Numbered from the stretch's first letter, positions 45,601-55,630 are shown. The stretch is DNA of 64,000 nt from Sphingosinicella flava (GCF_016025255.1 NZ_CP065592.1:2312122-2376121), one strand, 5' to 3'. The notes: generated from the sequence alone by a model not told the origin. A program made the numbers and translations.

Positions 45601-45688
45601 CCGGCTCCTTCTGCGCGAGGCCGGCCTTCATCGGGAAATCCGTCTGCGGCAGGAAGACGGTATTCTTATAGTCAGGTTTTTCGGACAT
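42623..45688 (-). CDS. ileS: Isoleucyl-tRNA synthetase with an internal repeat-encoded insertion
   Basis: A 1021-residue class I synthetase. The HIGH motif is HMGH (in PPYANGDIHMGH, about 60-70), the KMSKS motif is intact (GRKMSKSIGN), and a C-terminal zinc finger reads CGRCWRHL...CARC. The editing CP1 domain is complete. Between FIPMDQ (residue 475) and TLRETAIAAI (from 524) there are about 48 residues not expected in IleS, rich in Ser, Gly, Asp and Glu. They are encoded by a palindromic repeat (44149-44252). The start is ATG 45688, just downstream of a 29-base palindrome. Confidence 0.95.
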   Translation of the reverse strand: MSEKPDYKNTVFLPQTDFPMKAGLAQKEPAILARWSEQGLYDKLRAARAGKTRFILHDGPPYANGDIHMGHAMNKVLKDIIVRSRTLMGYDAPYVPGWDCHGLPIEWKVEEAYRKQKLDKDQVPTAQFRAECRAYADKWVDVQKAQFQRLGIMGEWDDPYLTMNYEAEAAIVAELLKFAESGQLYRGAKPVMWSPVEKTALAEAEVEYEDITSTQIDVGFEIVEAPNAPEIIGTYAAIWTTTPWTIPVNQALAYGPNILYFIVFDGTNRFLVADALLESFSQRTGIHISPAARAFALKLGNDHFLDGKIPSDLGFNAFENLAGWIPGSRLKDGMAMHPMHHLGGFYASPRPLLPGDFVTTDAGTGLVHMAPDHGEDDFLLCKAHGIDPVFAVTDDGRYREDWAWLGGQGSVINPKFNASGNASKMEEGPICRDLREAGALLAASDDFQHSYPHSWRSKAKVIFRCTPQWFIPMDQSGGQRVSTSLDTNGVEGSRDKDGIEGNPQPFASSEVEKRGQCHNSASMTLRETAIAAIEETRWVPAKAQNRIGAMVAGRPDWVISRQRAWGVPIALYVNRKTGDYLRDPAVNRRIVEAFKKNGADAWFMARHEELLGPDHNLADYDIVTDILDVWFDSGSTHAYVVEARYGEGTRADLYVEGSDQHRGWFQSSLLESCGTRGRAPYEAVLTHGFALDQNGRKMSKSIGNVVDPLKIIDESGADILRMWVASTDYFEDVRIGKEVLAGTSDAYRKLRNTFRYLLGALGDFTGAERVAARDMPELERWVLHRLALLDAELKSAAETFEFNRYTRAITNFANDDLSAFFFDIRKDSLYCDAPTSAKRRAYRTVLDIVFHALVRWSAPILCFTAEEVWASRYPEEESIHLETWPEVDAAWRDDGLAQKWERLREYRRLVTETIEPFRREKIIRSSLEASVTVHHSRPHDIASYSEDELAEYFIVSQVALEPEALSSEVAETSDTLSQNILGISVEVARTDNEKCGRCWRHLPEVKEEGALCARCDEVLHG
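44149..44252. repeat. Palindromic repeat inside the ileS coding sequence
   Basis: Two inverted arms of 28-29 bases (44149-44176 and 44223-44251). Read in the same sense they are CCGTTCG-CT-TCGAGCGAAG... and CCGTTCG-TG-TCGAGCGAAG..., closing with AG-CG and CA-CG. The differing bases remain complementary within each arm (CT with AG, TG with CA). The reading frame passes through without a stop. Confidence 0.9.
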
Positions 45689-45705
45689 GTCGGTGGCGGG
45701 CTTAG

Positions 45706-45734
45706 CGGGTGGTTTGCAATTTGCAAACCACCCG
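45706..45734. repeat. 29-base perfect palindrome upstream of ileS
   Basis: Arms CGGGTGGTTTGCAA and TTGCAAACCACCCG flank a single T. It ends 17 bases before the ileS start codon on the minus strand, in the region of the mRNA leader, and touches the next repeat block. Confidence 0.8.
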
Positions 45735-45736
45735 TC

Positions 45737-45820
45737 ATGCTGGACTTGACCCAGCATCTATGAACACGGGGCTTTTCCGGCTAGCCCCCCGTGTTCGTGG
45801 ACCCCGGATCAGTCCGGGGT
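45737..45820. repeat. Cluster of three hairpins at the ribF/ileS junction
   Basis: ATGCTGG-loop-CCAGCAT (45737-45757), GAACACGGGG-loop-CCCCGTGTTC (45762-45796) and ACCCCGGA-TCAG-TCCGGGGT (45801-45820). The last hairpin and part of the middle one lie inside the 3' end of ribF. Confidence 0.8.
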
Positions 45821-46752
45821 GACGAATAGAGGGAAAGGCGGCGCCTCGCCTCGATACAATCGGCGTCCATCTGGCGGATAAGAGCGTCCATATCGTGGAA
45901 TTTCGCTTCCGGGCGCAGGTAGGAGATAAGCTCCACCTCCACCCTCTGTCCGTACAGGTTGCCGGAAAAGTCGAAGAAATAGGGTTCGAGCAATTCCTTG
46001 GGCGGGTCGAACATCGGGCGGATGCCGAGGCTCGCGGCCCCATCCAGCGACCGTCCGTTCGGCAATCGCCCGCGAACGGCATAGATGCCGAAGGCGGGAC
46101 GGAGATATTTGCCGAGGCTCATATTGGCGGTCGGATAGCCGATCGCCCGCCCTCTTTTGTCGCCATGTTCGACAATGGCCTCGATCGCGAAGGGCCGGGT
46201 GAGGAGACGCGCCGCCGTCTCGCAATCGCCGACCTGCAACGCTTCGCGGATACGGCTGGACGACACCGCCAAGCCGTCGTTCAGCACCGGCGCGACCGTG
46301 TCGACGGAAAAGCCATGCTCTTCGCCCATGGCGCGGAGCACGCCGGTATCGCCGCCGCGCCCTTTGCCGAACGTGAAGTCTTCCCCCGTCACCACGCCCG
46401 CCGCGCCGATGCGGGCGAGCAGCCGGTCGGTGACGAAATCCTCCGCGGTGACGCTCGCCAATTCCCCGTCGAAATGGAAAACGAGCATTGCGTCCGCGCC
46501 GGCTTCCGCGAACAGCCGCTGGCGCTGATCCAGCGTGGTGAGCCGGAAGGGCGGCGTGTCGGGGCGAAAATGGCGGACGGGATGCGGATCGAAGGTCGCG
46601 ACCAGCGCCGGACGCCCTTCGGCACGCGCGCGCTCCACGGCACGGCCGACCACCGCCTGATGGCCCAGATGAAATCCATCGAAATTGCCGAGCGCGACGA
46701 TGCCCCCGTGCAGATGTTCCGGCACCTTCGCGCCGCCGTCCAGCCGCTCCAT
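45781..46752 (-). CDS. ribF: Bifunctional riboflavin kinase/FMN adenylyltransferase
   Basis: A 323-residue enzyme making FMN and FAD. The N-terminal nucleotidyltransferase domain shows ALGNFDGFHLGHQ (about 26-38) and the RIRE-type loop SSSRIREAL. The C-terminal kinase has GYPTANMSLG (about 203-212). The last dozen residues (SPRTDPGSTNTGG) are encoded by a palindromic repeat and the stop lies in that repeat. No FMN riboswitch is seen upstream. Confidence 0.95.
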   Translation of the reverse strand: MERLDGGAKVPEHLHGGIVALGNFDGFHLGHQAVVGRAVERARAEGRPALVATFDPHPVRHFRPDTPPFRLTTLDQRQRLFAEAGADAMLVFHFDGELASVTAEDFVTDRLLARIGAAGVVTGEDFTFGKGRGGDTGVLRAMGEEHGFSVDTVAPVLNDGLAVSSSRIREALQVGDCETAARLLTRPFAIEAIVEHGDKRGRAIGYPTANMSLGKYLRPAFGIYAVRGRLPNGRSLDGAASLGIRPMFDPPKELLEPYFFDFSGNLYGQRVEVELISYLRPEAKFHDMDALIRQMDADCIEARRRLSLYSSPRTDPGSTNTGG

Positions 46753-46797
46753 CAGCGCGCTATACGGGAGGCGGCAGGGATGAACAACGGGCGCGTA

Positions 46798-48428
<1,631 letters not shown>

Positions 48429-48441
48429 AATGGCGCGCGGG

Positions 48442-49236
48442 TCAAACCGCCACCTCGGCCTTGATATGCGGGTGGGGATCGTAGCCGCTAATCTCGAAAT
48501 CCTCATAGGCATAGCGGTCGATGCCGTCTGGCTTGCGCTTGATCGTCAGGGTCGGCAGCGGGCGCGGGTCGCGGGTCAGTTGCAGGCGCGCTTGGTCGAG
48601 ATGGTTCGAATAAAGGTGGCAATCGCCCCCGGTCCACACGAACGTCCCCGGCTCCAGCCCGCATTGCTGGGCGAGCATGTGGGTGAGGAGGGCATAGCTC
48701 GCGATGTTGAATGGCACGCCCAGAAACACGTCGGCGCTGCGCTGGTAAAGCTGCAGGTTGAGCTTGCCGTTCGCGACTTGCGTCTGGAACAGGCAATGGC
48801 ACGGGGCCAACGCCATGCGGTCGATCTCGGCTGGATTCCAGGCCGATACGATCTGGCGGCGCGAGGCCGGGTTGGTATTGATCTGGTCGATCAGCGCGGC
48901 GATCTGATCGATGCGGACGCCGTCCGGCCCTTCCCAATCGCGCCATTGCTTGCCGTAGACGGGGCCGAGATCGCCGTTCGCGTCGGCCCATTCATCCCAG
49001 ATGCTGACCTTGTTATCCTTGAGGTAACGGACATTGGTGTCGCCGTTCAGAAACCAGAGCAATTCGATGATGATCGAGCGCAGGTGGAGTTTCTTCGTCG
49101 TGACGAGCGGAAAGCCCTTCGACAGGTCGAACCGCATCTGATGGCCGAAGACGGACAGGGTGCCGGTGCCGGTGCGGTCCTGCTGCGCCACCCCTTCGTC
49201 GAGAATGCGGGCGATAAGGTCGAGATAGGCTTGCAT
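48442..49236 (-). CDS. thyA: Thymidylate synthase
   Basis: A 264-residue ThyA, the same length as the E. coli enzyme. The nucleophile is Cys146 in [15 protein letters not shown] (21-26), RRQI and the dUMP-binding [14 protein letters not shown] are intact. It makes dTMP from dUMP with methylene-tetrahydrofolate. ATG 49236 matches the family start; a longer frame to 49329 overlaps the divergent JAB gene. It heads the minus-strand run through folA, ribF, ileS and lspA. Confidence 0.96.
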   Translation of the reverse strand: MQAYLDLIARILDEGVAQQDRTGTGTLSVFGHQMRFDLSKGFPLVTTKKLHLRSIIIELLWFLNGDTNVRYLKDNKVSIWDEWADANGDLGPVYGKQWRDWEGPDGVRIDQIAALIDQINTNPASRRQIVSAWNPAEIDRMALAPCHCLFQTQVANGKLNLQLYQRSADVFLGVPFNIASYALLTHMLAQQCGLEPGTFVWTGGDCHLYSNHLDQARLQLTRDPRPLPTLTIKRKPDGIDRYAYEDFEISGYDPHPHIKAEVAV

Positions 49237-49292
49237 GGTCCGCTTATGGCGGCTCGCGCGCGGCAATCCAAGCGGCTTCGCTTCGATCCGAA

Positions 49293-49739
49293 ATGGATCG
49301 GCTTGTGGACCTTTTTGGTGTCGAAACATGGCAAGAAGACGCCATGGTGGATGTCGCCGATGCCGACTTGAAAATCCTCACCGCGCGCGATGCGGCGGAC
49401 CTGTTCGCGCCGATCCTCGCCAATTGCGCCTCGGAAAAACTCATCGTCGCGCATCTCGACGGGGAGGGGCGCGTGCTTGGCTTCAGCGAAACGGCGGGGA
49501 TGGAGGACCGGGTCGATCTTCCCATCCGCGACATCGTCCGGGACGCACTGAGCGTGGAAGCCCACGCCATCATCCTTGCCCACAATCATCCGAGCGGCGA
49601 TCCGCGGCCGAGCGCGCGCGACAAGGATTCGACGCGCCGGCTTGCCGAGGTGGCGAGTGCTATCGGCGTGGCCCTGCGCGATCACCTGATCTTCGCGGAT
49701 GGCGGATGCCGCAGCCTCCGGGCGATGGGGCTGATCTAG
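49293..49739 (+). CDS. Short RadC-like JAB-domain protein
   Basis: A 148-residue protein containing only the JAB1/MPN (JAMM) domain of the RadC family; the zinc motif is [15 protein letters not shown] (about 95-109). Full RadC has about 75 more residues with a helix-hairpin-helix domain at the N-terminus, missing here. A predicted metallo-hydrolase; DNA repair is not established for this family. It is divergent from thyA and its stop shares CTAG with the methyltransferase gene. Confidence 0.85.
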   Translation: MDRLVDLFGVETWQEDAMVDVADADLKILTARDAADLFAPILANCASEKLIVAHLDGEGRVLGFSETAGMEDRVDLPIRDIVRDALSVEAHAIILAHNHPSGDPRPSARDKDSTRRLAEVASAIGVALRDHLIFADGGCRSLRAMGLI

Positions 49740-50416
49740 ACCTGGCAGACCTGGATCTGCGCCGGTTCCGGCCGGGCGCCCGACGCCACGAATTGCGCGA
49801 AATAGGATTCGCTGTCGCCGAGCCGCTCGAAGCTCGACAGTTCGAACCCCACCGATGCGAATTCGCAGATGAGCAGCTTGGGCGGCGTGCCGTGCCGGTT
49901 GGTCGGCCGGTCGGCATCGACCACGACGACGCTGCCGCCCTTCTTCAGGCTGGGGCGGAGGTGCCAGAGAAATTCGCTCGGCCGCTCGATCTCGTGATAC
50001 ATGTGTACCATGAAGATGCGGTCGAACGAGGCTTGCGGCAGTTTGGGATCGTTGGGCTCGCCCAATTTCACCGCGACATTGTCGAGCCGCTCGCGCTGAA
50101 CACGACTGGCGAGCGCGTTGCGGGTTTCCGGCACGATGTCTTGCGCCAGAACGCGCCCCCGCGCGCCCACCAGGGGGGCAAGGCGCACGGTATAATAGCC
50201 CTCGCCCGCGCCGATATCGGCGACCGACATGCCGGGGCCGACGCCCGCGAGCCGGACGACGGTTTCAAACTCGCCGACGCTGTCGCGGGAATCCTCGTTG
50301 GAATAGCTGGACGACACGATCGGCGCGACGGGGCGCTGTGGATCGGGAAAGGGCGATTTTTCCGGCTGCTCCTTGCAGGCGGCGAGAAGCGCGAGGGGGA
50401 TGAGAAGCGCAATCAT
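49736..50416 (-). CDS. Class I SAM methyltransferase with lipoprotein signal
   Basis: A 226-residue protein with a short signal peptide and lipobox LLAAC (lipidated Cys14), followed by a Rossmann methyltransferase domain with VADIGAGEGYYT as motif I (about 66-77) and FMVHMYHE later. SAM is cytosolic, so a lipoprotein methyltransferase is unusual. Either the N-terminus acts only as a membrane anchor or the domain has another role. The Shine-Dalgarno (GGGGGAGGGG) is supplied by the adjoining palindromic repeat. Substrate unknown. Confidence 0.8.
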   Translation of the reverse strand: MIALLIPLALLAACKEQPEKSPFPDPQRPVAPIVSSSYSNEDSRDSVGEFETVVRLAGVGPGMSVADIGAGEGYYTVRLAPLVGARGRVLAQDIVPETRNALASRVQRERLDNVAVKLGEPNDPKLPQASFDRIFMVHMYHEIERPSEFLWHLRPSLKKGGSVVVVDADRPTNRHGTPPKLLICEFASVGFELSSFERLGDSESYFAQFVASGARPEPAQIQVCQV

Positions 50417-50417
50417 G

Positions 50418-50526
50418 CCCCTCCCCCTTGATGGGGGAGGCTGGGTGGGGGTGATGCCGGGGAAGTGCGCCGCACTATGCCGAGCATCACCCCCACCCAA
50501 CCCTCCCCCATCAAGGGGGAGGGCTA
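50418..50526. repeat. CCCTCCCC/TTGATGGGG repeat, copy 3
   Basis: The most complete copy: CCCTCCCCCTTGATGGGGGAGG, then GGGTGGGGGTGATGC, a 25-base centre, and the inverted set GCATCACCCCCACCCAACC plus CCCTCCCCCATCAAGG. It fills the gap between the methyltransferase gene and prfB. Confidence 0.9.
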
Positions 50527-50549
50527 AGATGCGTGATGTGATGAGGCTC

Positions 50550-51677
50550 TCAATCCACATCTTCGACTTCGACCTTTTCGCCCGTCACGCGCTGCGAAAG
50601 GGCGGCGGCCATGAAGCGGTCGAGATCGCCGTCCAGCACGTCGGACGGCGCGGTGGAGGTGACGCCGGTGCGCAGATCCTTCACCAGCTGATAGGGTTGC
50701 AGCACGTAGGAGCGAATCTGGTGGCCCCAGCCGATATCGGTCTTGGATGCAGCCGTCGCGCTGGCTTCCGCCTCGCGCTTCTGCAATTCCAGCTCGTAAA
50801 GGCGGGCGCGGAGCTGGTTATAGGCTTCGGCCTTGTTCTTGTGCTGCGAACGCTGGTTCTGGCATTGGACGACGATGCCGGTCGGAATGTGCGTGATGCG
50901 GACGGCGGAATCGGTGGTATTGATATGCTGCCCGCCCGCGCCCGAGGCGCGATAGGTGTCGATGCGCAGGTCGCTTTCATTATATTCGACCTCGATATTT
51001 TCGTCGATCACCGGATAGACCCAGACCGAGGCGAAGCTGGTGTGGCGCCGCGCCGAGCTGTCATAGGGGCTGATGCGGACGAGGCGGTGAACGCCGCTTT
51101 CCGTCTTGGCATAGCCATAGGCATTCTCGCCCTTCACCAGCAGGGTCGCGGATTTGATACCCGCTTGTTCGCCCGCATGATAGTCGACGAGCTCGACCTT
51201 CATGCCGTGCCGCTCCGCCCAGCGGCTGTACATACGCTGGAGCATTCCGGCCCAGTCGTTGCTTTCCGTGCCGCCTGCACCCGAATTGATCTCGACATAA
51301 GTATCGTTGGCGTCGGCCTCACCGGCGAGGAGCGCGGTCACCTTGTCCTTCTCCGCCCGTTCGGCGAGCGCCTGGAGGGAGGCGACGGCGTCGTCGACCA
51401 AGGCTTCATCGCCTTCCGCCTCCGCCATCTCGATCAGCTCGATCGTGTCCGCAAGCTCTTTGGAAATGGCGTTGGTCGCCGAAATCGCTTCATCGAGCCG
51501 GCGGCGTTCGCGCATCACGTCCTGCGCGGCCTTGGCGTCGTTCCAGAGCGCCGGGTCTTCGACGCGGCTGTTCAATTCGTCCAGCCGCCGCAAGGCGCGA
51601 TCCCAATCGAGAAAGCGGCGGAGAAGGGCCAGGGCGGCATTGATCTGATCGGCATAGGCTTGCGCTTCGGCGCGCAT
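50550..51677 (-). CDS. prfB: Peptide chain release factor 2
   Basis: A 375-residue RF2 in one continuous frame. The peptidyl-transferase motif GGQ is at 248-250 and the RF2 alignment is unbroken from LLRRFLDWD to the C-terminus, so the programmed +1 frameshift of many bacterial prfB genes is absent. The codon-recognition tripeptide SPF is SPY here (203-205). It recognises UAA and UGA. It lies downstream of mrcA on the same strand. Confidence 0.96.
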   Translation of the reverse strand: MRAEAQAYADQINAALALLRRFLDWDRALRRLDELNSRVEDPALWNDAKAAQDVMRERRRLDEAISATNAISKELADTIELIEMAEAEGDEALVDDAVASLQALAERAEKDKVTALLAGEADANDTYVEINSGAGGTESNDWAGMLQRMYSRWAERHGMKVELVDYHAGEQAGIKSATLLVKGENAYGYAKTESGVHRLVRISPYDSSARRHTSFASVWVYPVIDENIEVEYNESDLRIDTYRASGAGGQHINTTDSAVRITHIPTGIVVQCQNQRSQHKNKAEAYNQLRARLYELELQKREAEASATAASKTDIGWGHQIRSYVLQPYQLVKDLRTGVTSTAPSDVLDGDLDRFMAAALSQRVTGEKVEVEDVD

Positions 51678-51699
51678 TCATTTTCTCCAATGGACTGTA

Positions 51700-51758
51700 T
51701 CCCGGCGAAGGCCGGGATCCAGATACTTTGTCGGGCTGGATCCCGGCCTTCGCCGGGA
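51700..51758. repeat. TCCCGGCGAAGGCCGGGATCC palindromic repeat
   Basis: A perfect 23-base inverted repeat (51700-51722 and 51736-51758) with a 13-base loop between mrcA and prfB. Each arm is a hairpin too. It resembles the element in the 5' end of the BepA-like gene. Confidence 0.9.
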
Positions 51759-51781
51759 CACGGCGTGCCCTGCATGCACGC

Positions 51782-54316
51782 CTAGTAAATCCCGCCCTCT
51801 CTTTGCAAGAAATCGCTGCTGCTTTGAGTCTGCGGCGGCGGTGCGGCTGCCTTGGCTCGCGCGGGGCGGGAGGCGGCGCTCGCCATTTTGGGTGGTGGCA
51901 GCGTGTCTCGGCGAACGACCCGGCGGGGCTCGCTTTCCGGCTTGAACGCTTCCCATATCACCGCCGCCTTGGGTTCGTCGGTCGGCCAGGCGCCATAGAC
52001 CTTCTGGCCGGACCGGCGGTCGATGCGGACCATGCGGATGCCTTGCGGCGCGCGGAACGGCACGACCGGCAGGTCCATGAGCGCGGCCTTCGCGAATTGC
52101 TTGAAGATCGGCGCGGCGAGCGTGCCGCCCTGGGCATAGCCGCCCATCGGCCGGGGCTGATCGAAGCCCATATAGACGCCCGCCACCACCTGCGGCGTGC
52201 CGCCGATGAACCAGACGTTGGTCGGGCCCGTGGTCGTGCCGGTCTTGCCGAACATCGGACGGCCCAGTTCCCGCAACGTCTGCGCGGTGCCGCGCTGGAC
52301 GACGCCTTCCAGGATATGGACCATCTGATAGGCGGTCATCGGGTCCATCAGCTGCTTGGTGCGCAGCGGCGGCCGCGGCATGGGCCTGCCGTCCCAATCG
52401 GGCGCGTTGCAGCCCGCGCAGGGCCGCGTGTCGGTGCGGTAGATGACCTTGCCGTTGCGGTCCTGAACGTAATCAATCAGCGTCGGGGTGAGGGCGCGGC
52501 CCTGATTGGCGAGAATGGCGAAAGCATTGGTCATCTTCGTGACCGTCGTGTCGCCCGCGCCCAGGGAAATGGACAAATAAGGGTCATATTCGCCCACGCC
52601 CAGCGTTTTGGACAGGCGCACGACCTTGTCCATGCCCGTCTGGCTCGCCGCGCGCACGGTCATCAGGTTGCGTGATTGCTCAAGGCCCCAGCGCATCGTC
52701 TGCTGACCGGCATAGCCGCCGGAGAAGTTGCGGAAGCATTTTTGCGGCATGCCCGCCCCTTGCGAAGCGCAGAAGGGCGCGTCGGCGATCAGTGTCGCCG
52801 GCGTCATGCCGTTGTCCAACGCGGCGGAATAGACGATCGGCTTGAAGGTCGATCCCGGCTGGCGCTGCGCCTGCGTCGCGCGGTTGAAGGAAGAGCCGCG
52901 CACGTCGAACCCGCCCTGCATGGCAAGGATGCGGCCCGATCCTACTTCCTCGACGACCATGCCGCCCGAAACCTCCGGGACGGAGCGCAGGGCATAGGCG
53001 CCGCCTTCGTCCTTCACGGCGATGATCATGCCGGGTTTGAGGTAATTGAACGCCGATCCGCCGGTGCCGCGCTTCGGCACGGCGGCCCCGCTCGCGGGCA
53101 AGGTGCCGGTCGATCCGTCCTCGAACCCGATCGTCGCGCTGCCGCCCGCTTTTTCGAGGACCACGGCCTTGCGCCAATCGTCATAGCCGACGCCATATTC
53201 GGCCGCCGCGAGCTGGCTGCGCCAATCGCTCGCCATGTCGATGCTGAGCCCGGGATCGCGCCAGCCCCGGCCGCGATCGTAGCGGACGAGCGCGTCGCGA
53301 AGCGCCGTGGCGGCGGACTCCTGCATCTTCACGTTGACGGATGTGCGCACCCAGAGGCCGCCGGAATAGACGCCGTTCGGCCCCTTTTCCTTCTTCTCGC
53401 CATAACGATCGATCAGCGTGCGGCGAACCTCTTCCATGAAGTAGCCGCCGATATTGCGGATAGTGGTCCGGGGCCCTCGCACCGTGCCGAGCGGAGCGGC
53501 GGAGGCTTCCGCGCGCTGGGCGGCGGTGATATAACCGTTGCTCTCCATCTCCCGCAGCACATAATTGCGGCGGTCGAGCGCGCGCTCCGTGTGGCGCTGC
53601 GGATCGTAATTGCTCGGCGCCTTGGGAAGGACGGCGAGATAGGCGACTTCCGGCAAGGTCAGCTGGTCGACGTCCTTGTCGAAATAGGCGCGCGCCGCCG
53701 ACTGGACGCCATAAGCGTTCCGGCCGAGGAAGATCTGATTGAGATACAGCTCCAGGATCTGCTGCTTGGTCAGCACATTTTCGATGCGCCGGGCGAGGAA
53801 GGCTTCCTTGATCTTGCGCGCCACCGAATATTCGTCGCCGAGCAGCAGGTTCTTCGCCACTTGCTGGGTGATGGTCGATCCGCCCCGCGCCCGCTCGCCC
53901 GATCCGGCTTTCGAAATATAGTCGAACACCGCCCCGATCGTGCCGGGATAATCGATGCCGCCATGGCTGAAGAAGGTCTTGTCCTCGGCCGAGATGAAGG
54001 CCTGAATGAGCTGCTCGGGATATTCGTCATAGGCAAGCTCGACGCGCCGCTCGCGGGCGAAGGTCTGGACGGGGTTGCCGTCCACGTCGCGCACATTGGA
54101 CGGAAGATCGGGCTGGTAGGTCAGCAGGGATTCCGCCGACGGCAAGGTCGCGGCGAAGATGAGCCAAAGAATGATGTAGCCAAGGATCGGGAGCGCGATG
54201 AGAGCCGCCCCGATCTTGCCCCAACGCGTCCCCCAGACGGCGCGCAGCCGCTCGCCCACGCGGGCCAAGGCGGGGCGAACATCGAAGCGGGGAGCGGGGG
54301 CCGATTCTGCGGTCAT
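51782..54316 (-). CDS. mrcA: Penicillin-binding protein 1A (bifunctional)
   Basis: An 844-residue class A PBP. It has a cytoplasmic tail, one membrane helix (about 37-57) and a GT51 glycosyltransferase domain with catalytic Glu111 in SAEDKTFFSHGG. The OB-like linker is followed by the transpeptidase with Ser489-x-x-Lys492 (PGSTFK), SRN and KTGTT. The Pro/Ala-rich C-terminal tail is probably disordered. It polymerises and crosslinks peptidoglycan. It lies downstream of the amidase gene with a 50-base gap, so peptidoglycan synthesis and cleavage are encoded together. Confidence 0.96.
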   Translation of the reverse strand: MTAESAPAPRFDVRPALARVGERLRAVWGTRWGKIGAALIALPILGYIILWLIFAATLPSAESLLTYQPDLPSNVRDVDGNPVQTFARERRVELAYDEYPEQLIQAFISAEDKTFFSHGGIDYPGTIGAVFDYISKAGSGERARGGSTITQQVAKNLLLGDEYSVARKIKEAFLARRIENVLTKQQILELYLNQIFLGRNAYGVQSAARAYFDKDVDQLTLPEVAYLAVLPKAPSNYDPQRHTERALDRRNYVLREMESNGYITAAQRAEASAAPLGTVRGPRTTIRNIGGYFMEEVRRTLIDRYGEKKEKGPNGVYSGGLWVRTSVNVKMQESAATALRDALVRYDRGRGWRDPGLSIDMASDWRSQLAAAEYGVGYDDWRKAVVLEKAGGSATIGFEDGSTGTLPASGAAVPKRGTGGSAFNYLKPGMIIAVKDEGGAYALRSVPEVSGGMVVEEVGSGRILAMQGGFDVRGSSFNRATQAQRQPGSTFKPIVYSAALDNGMTPATLIADAPFCASQGAGMPQKCFRNFSGGYAGQQTMRWGLEQSRNLMTVRAASQTGMDKVVRLSKTLGVGEYDPYLSISLGAGDTTVTKMTNAFAILANQGRALTPTLIDYVQDRNGKVIYRTDTRPCAGCNAPDWDGRPMPRPPLRTKQLMDPMTAYQMVHILEGVVQRGTAQTLRELGRPMFGKTGTTTGPTNVWFIGGTPQVVAGVYMGFDQPRPMGGYAQGGTLAAPIFKQFAKAALMDLPVVPFRAPQGIRMVRIDRRSGQKVYGAWPTDEPKAAVIWEAFKPESEPRRVVRRDTLPPPKMASAASRPARAKAAAPPPQTQSSSDFLQREGGIY

Positions 54317-54365
54317 TCGAAAGGGCTTTAGCGGATAAGGCGAAGAGGGTGAAGCGCGGCTGCGG

Positions 54366-55184
54366 TCAATCGCCCGTCATCAGCCGCGCGGCGTGGATTT
54401 CAATGGCGCGCCGCATCGCCGCCGCGATCCGCGCCTTTCCTTCGCCGGAACCGAGAAAGGCGGCATCCTGCGCATTGGTCATGTAGCCGATTTCGAACAA
54501 TATGGAGGGAATGTCGGGCGCCTTCAGCACGATGAGCGAAGCGAATTTGCGCGGTTCGGGGCGGAGCGGCACCTGTCCTTCGGCTTCGCGGACGAGAAGA
54601 TCGGCGAAAGCGGCGGAGGCGGCCATGCTCTCGCGCTGGGCGAGGTCGATCAGGATGCGGTTGACCGCGCTTCCGCCCTGCGCGTCCTGTGCCCCGACCA
54701 GTTCCGCCGCATTCTCGCGGCTGGCCAGCTCGGCCGCTTCCCGGTCCGAAGCGACTTCGGACAGGCTGTAGACGGTGGCGCCGGTCGCCTGGGGATTGGG
54801 CGCCGCATCGGCATGGATCGAAATGAACAGGCTCGCGCCCAGCTTCCGCGCGATTTCGAAACGCTGGCGAAGGCCCAGCCGCCGGTCGTCGGCGCGGGTC
54901 AGGGCGACGCGGACGCGGCCGCCTTCGGCCAGGGCTTCGCGCACCGCCGCGGCGACCGCGAGCGTCACGCTTTTTTCCTGCGTGCCGTCCGGAGCCACGG
55001 CGCCAGGGTCGGAACCCCCATGGCCGGGATCGATGACGATCAGCGGGCGGCGCGGATCGGCTGCGCCTACGATCTCCGGCAGGTCCATCGGCCGTGCTTC
55101 CGGTGCATCGAGCATGACGGTCGCGCCGCCGCCATCGGCGAGCAGGCCGAGCCAGAGCGCGATGGAGACGGCAAGCGCGAGCAT
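54366..55184 (-). CDS. N-acetylmuramoyl-L-alanine amidase (AmiC-like, Amidase_3)
   Basis: A 272-residue exported zinc amidase. It has an N-terminal hydrophobic segment (1-18) and an Amidase_3 domain with DPGHGGSDPG (His ligand, about 52-61), SIHADA (second His, about 122-127) and the catalytic Glu in EIGYMTN. There is no AMIN domain, which shortens it relative to E. coli AmiC. It cleaves the bond between MurNAc and the peptide during cell separation. AAGGCGG precedes the ATG. It is divergent from rne. Confidence 0.92.
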   Translation of the reverse strand: MLALAVSIALWLGLLADGGGATVMLDAPEARPMDLPEIVGAADPRRPLIVIDPGHGGSDPGAVAPDGTQEKSVTLAVAAAVREALAEGGRVRVALTRADDRRLGLRQRFEIARKLGASLFISIHADAAPNPQATGATVYSLSEVASDREAAELASRENAAELVGAQDAQGGSAVNRILIDLAQRESMAASAAFADLLVREAEGQVPLRPEPRKFASLIVLKAPDIPSILFEIGYMTNAQDAAFLGSGEGKARIAAAMRRAIEIHAARLMTGD

Positions 55185-55630
55185 CGCCGCTCTGTGCCGC
55201 CTTCCTGGCGCGGACGTCCAGCGAAAATGCGGACATTGCGCCCCCTTAACGGTTGCCGCTCTCCTGCTTAGCTGTTAGGGCGAAGACACGGCGGCCCCGC
55301 ATTTTATTAGAGCCGCTCATGATTTCGTGCCGGTCCTTAAGCCGGTGTTTCTAGGTTGACGCTGCATGAGGCATTTCTCCCCCGACCTCCAACGCCCCCT
55401 CACGGGTCATGGCGTTGTCGCGGGGACTTTGCGGCCGGTGACACATTCCGGCCTGCCATACGCAGCAGACACGCACATTTTCTTTTCAACCCGGACATTT
55501 GCAGGCCGGCGGCTTTCCGCCGCGCCTTCGTCCATATTCGAGCGCGCGGGCAGCGCCGCTTTGGCCTCAACCTTCCGACCGAAAGGCGAGGGAGGCCCCG
55601 GAGCGGCGGCACGCGCGTGGAGTGACATTC
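55185..55630. promoter_or_regulatory. amiC/rne intergenic region and likely rne leader
   Basis: 446 bases without a convincing gene; open frames here lack ribosome sites. Long untranslated rne leaders take part in autoregulation in enterobacteria. A similar role is possible here, but I found no conserved element. A TTGACG at 55356 has no matching -10 box. Confidence 0.4.

Noticed and set aside
46753-46797. FMN riboswitch upstream of ribF
   Set aside because: The gap is only 45 bases and shows none of the RFN element's conserved pairs.
51590-51677. Programmed frameshift site in prfB
   Set aside because: RF2 aligns in one frame from its N-terminus; no internal UGA with a Shine-Dalgarno-like stimulator.
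55356-55384. TTGACG as -35 box of an rne promoter
   Set aside because: Seventeen bases downstream the sequence is CCCCCG, with no -10-like box nearby.
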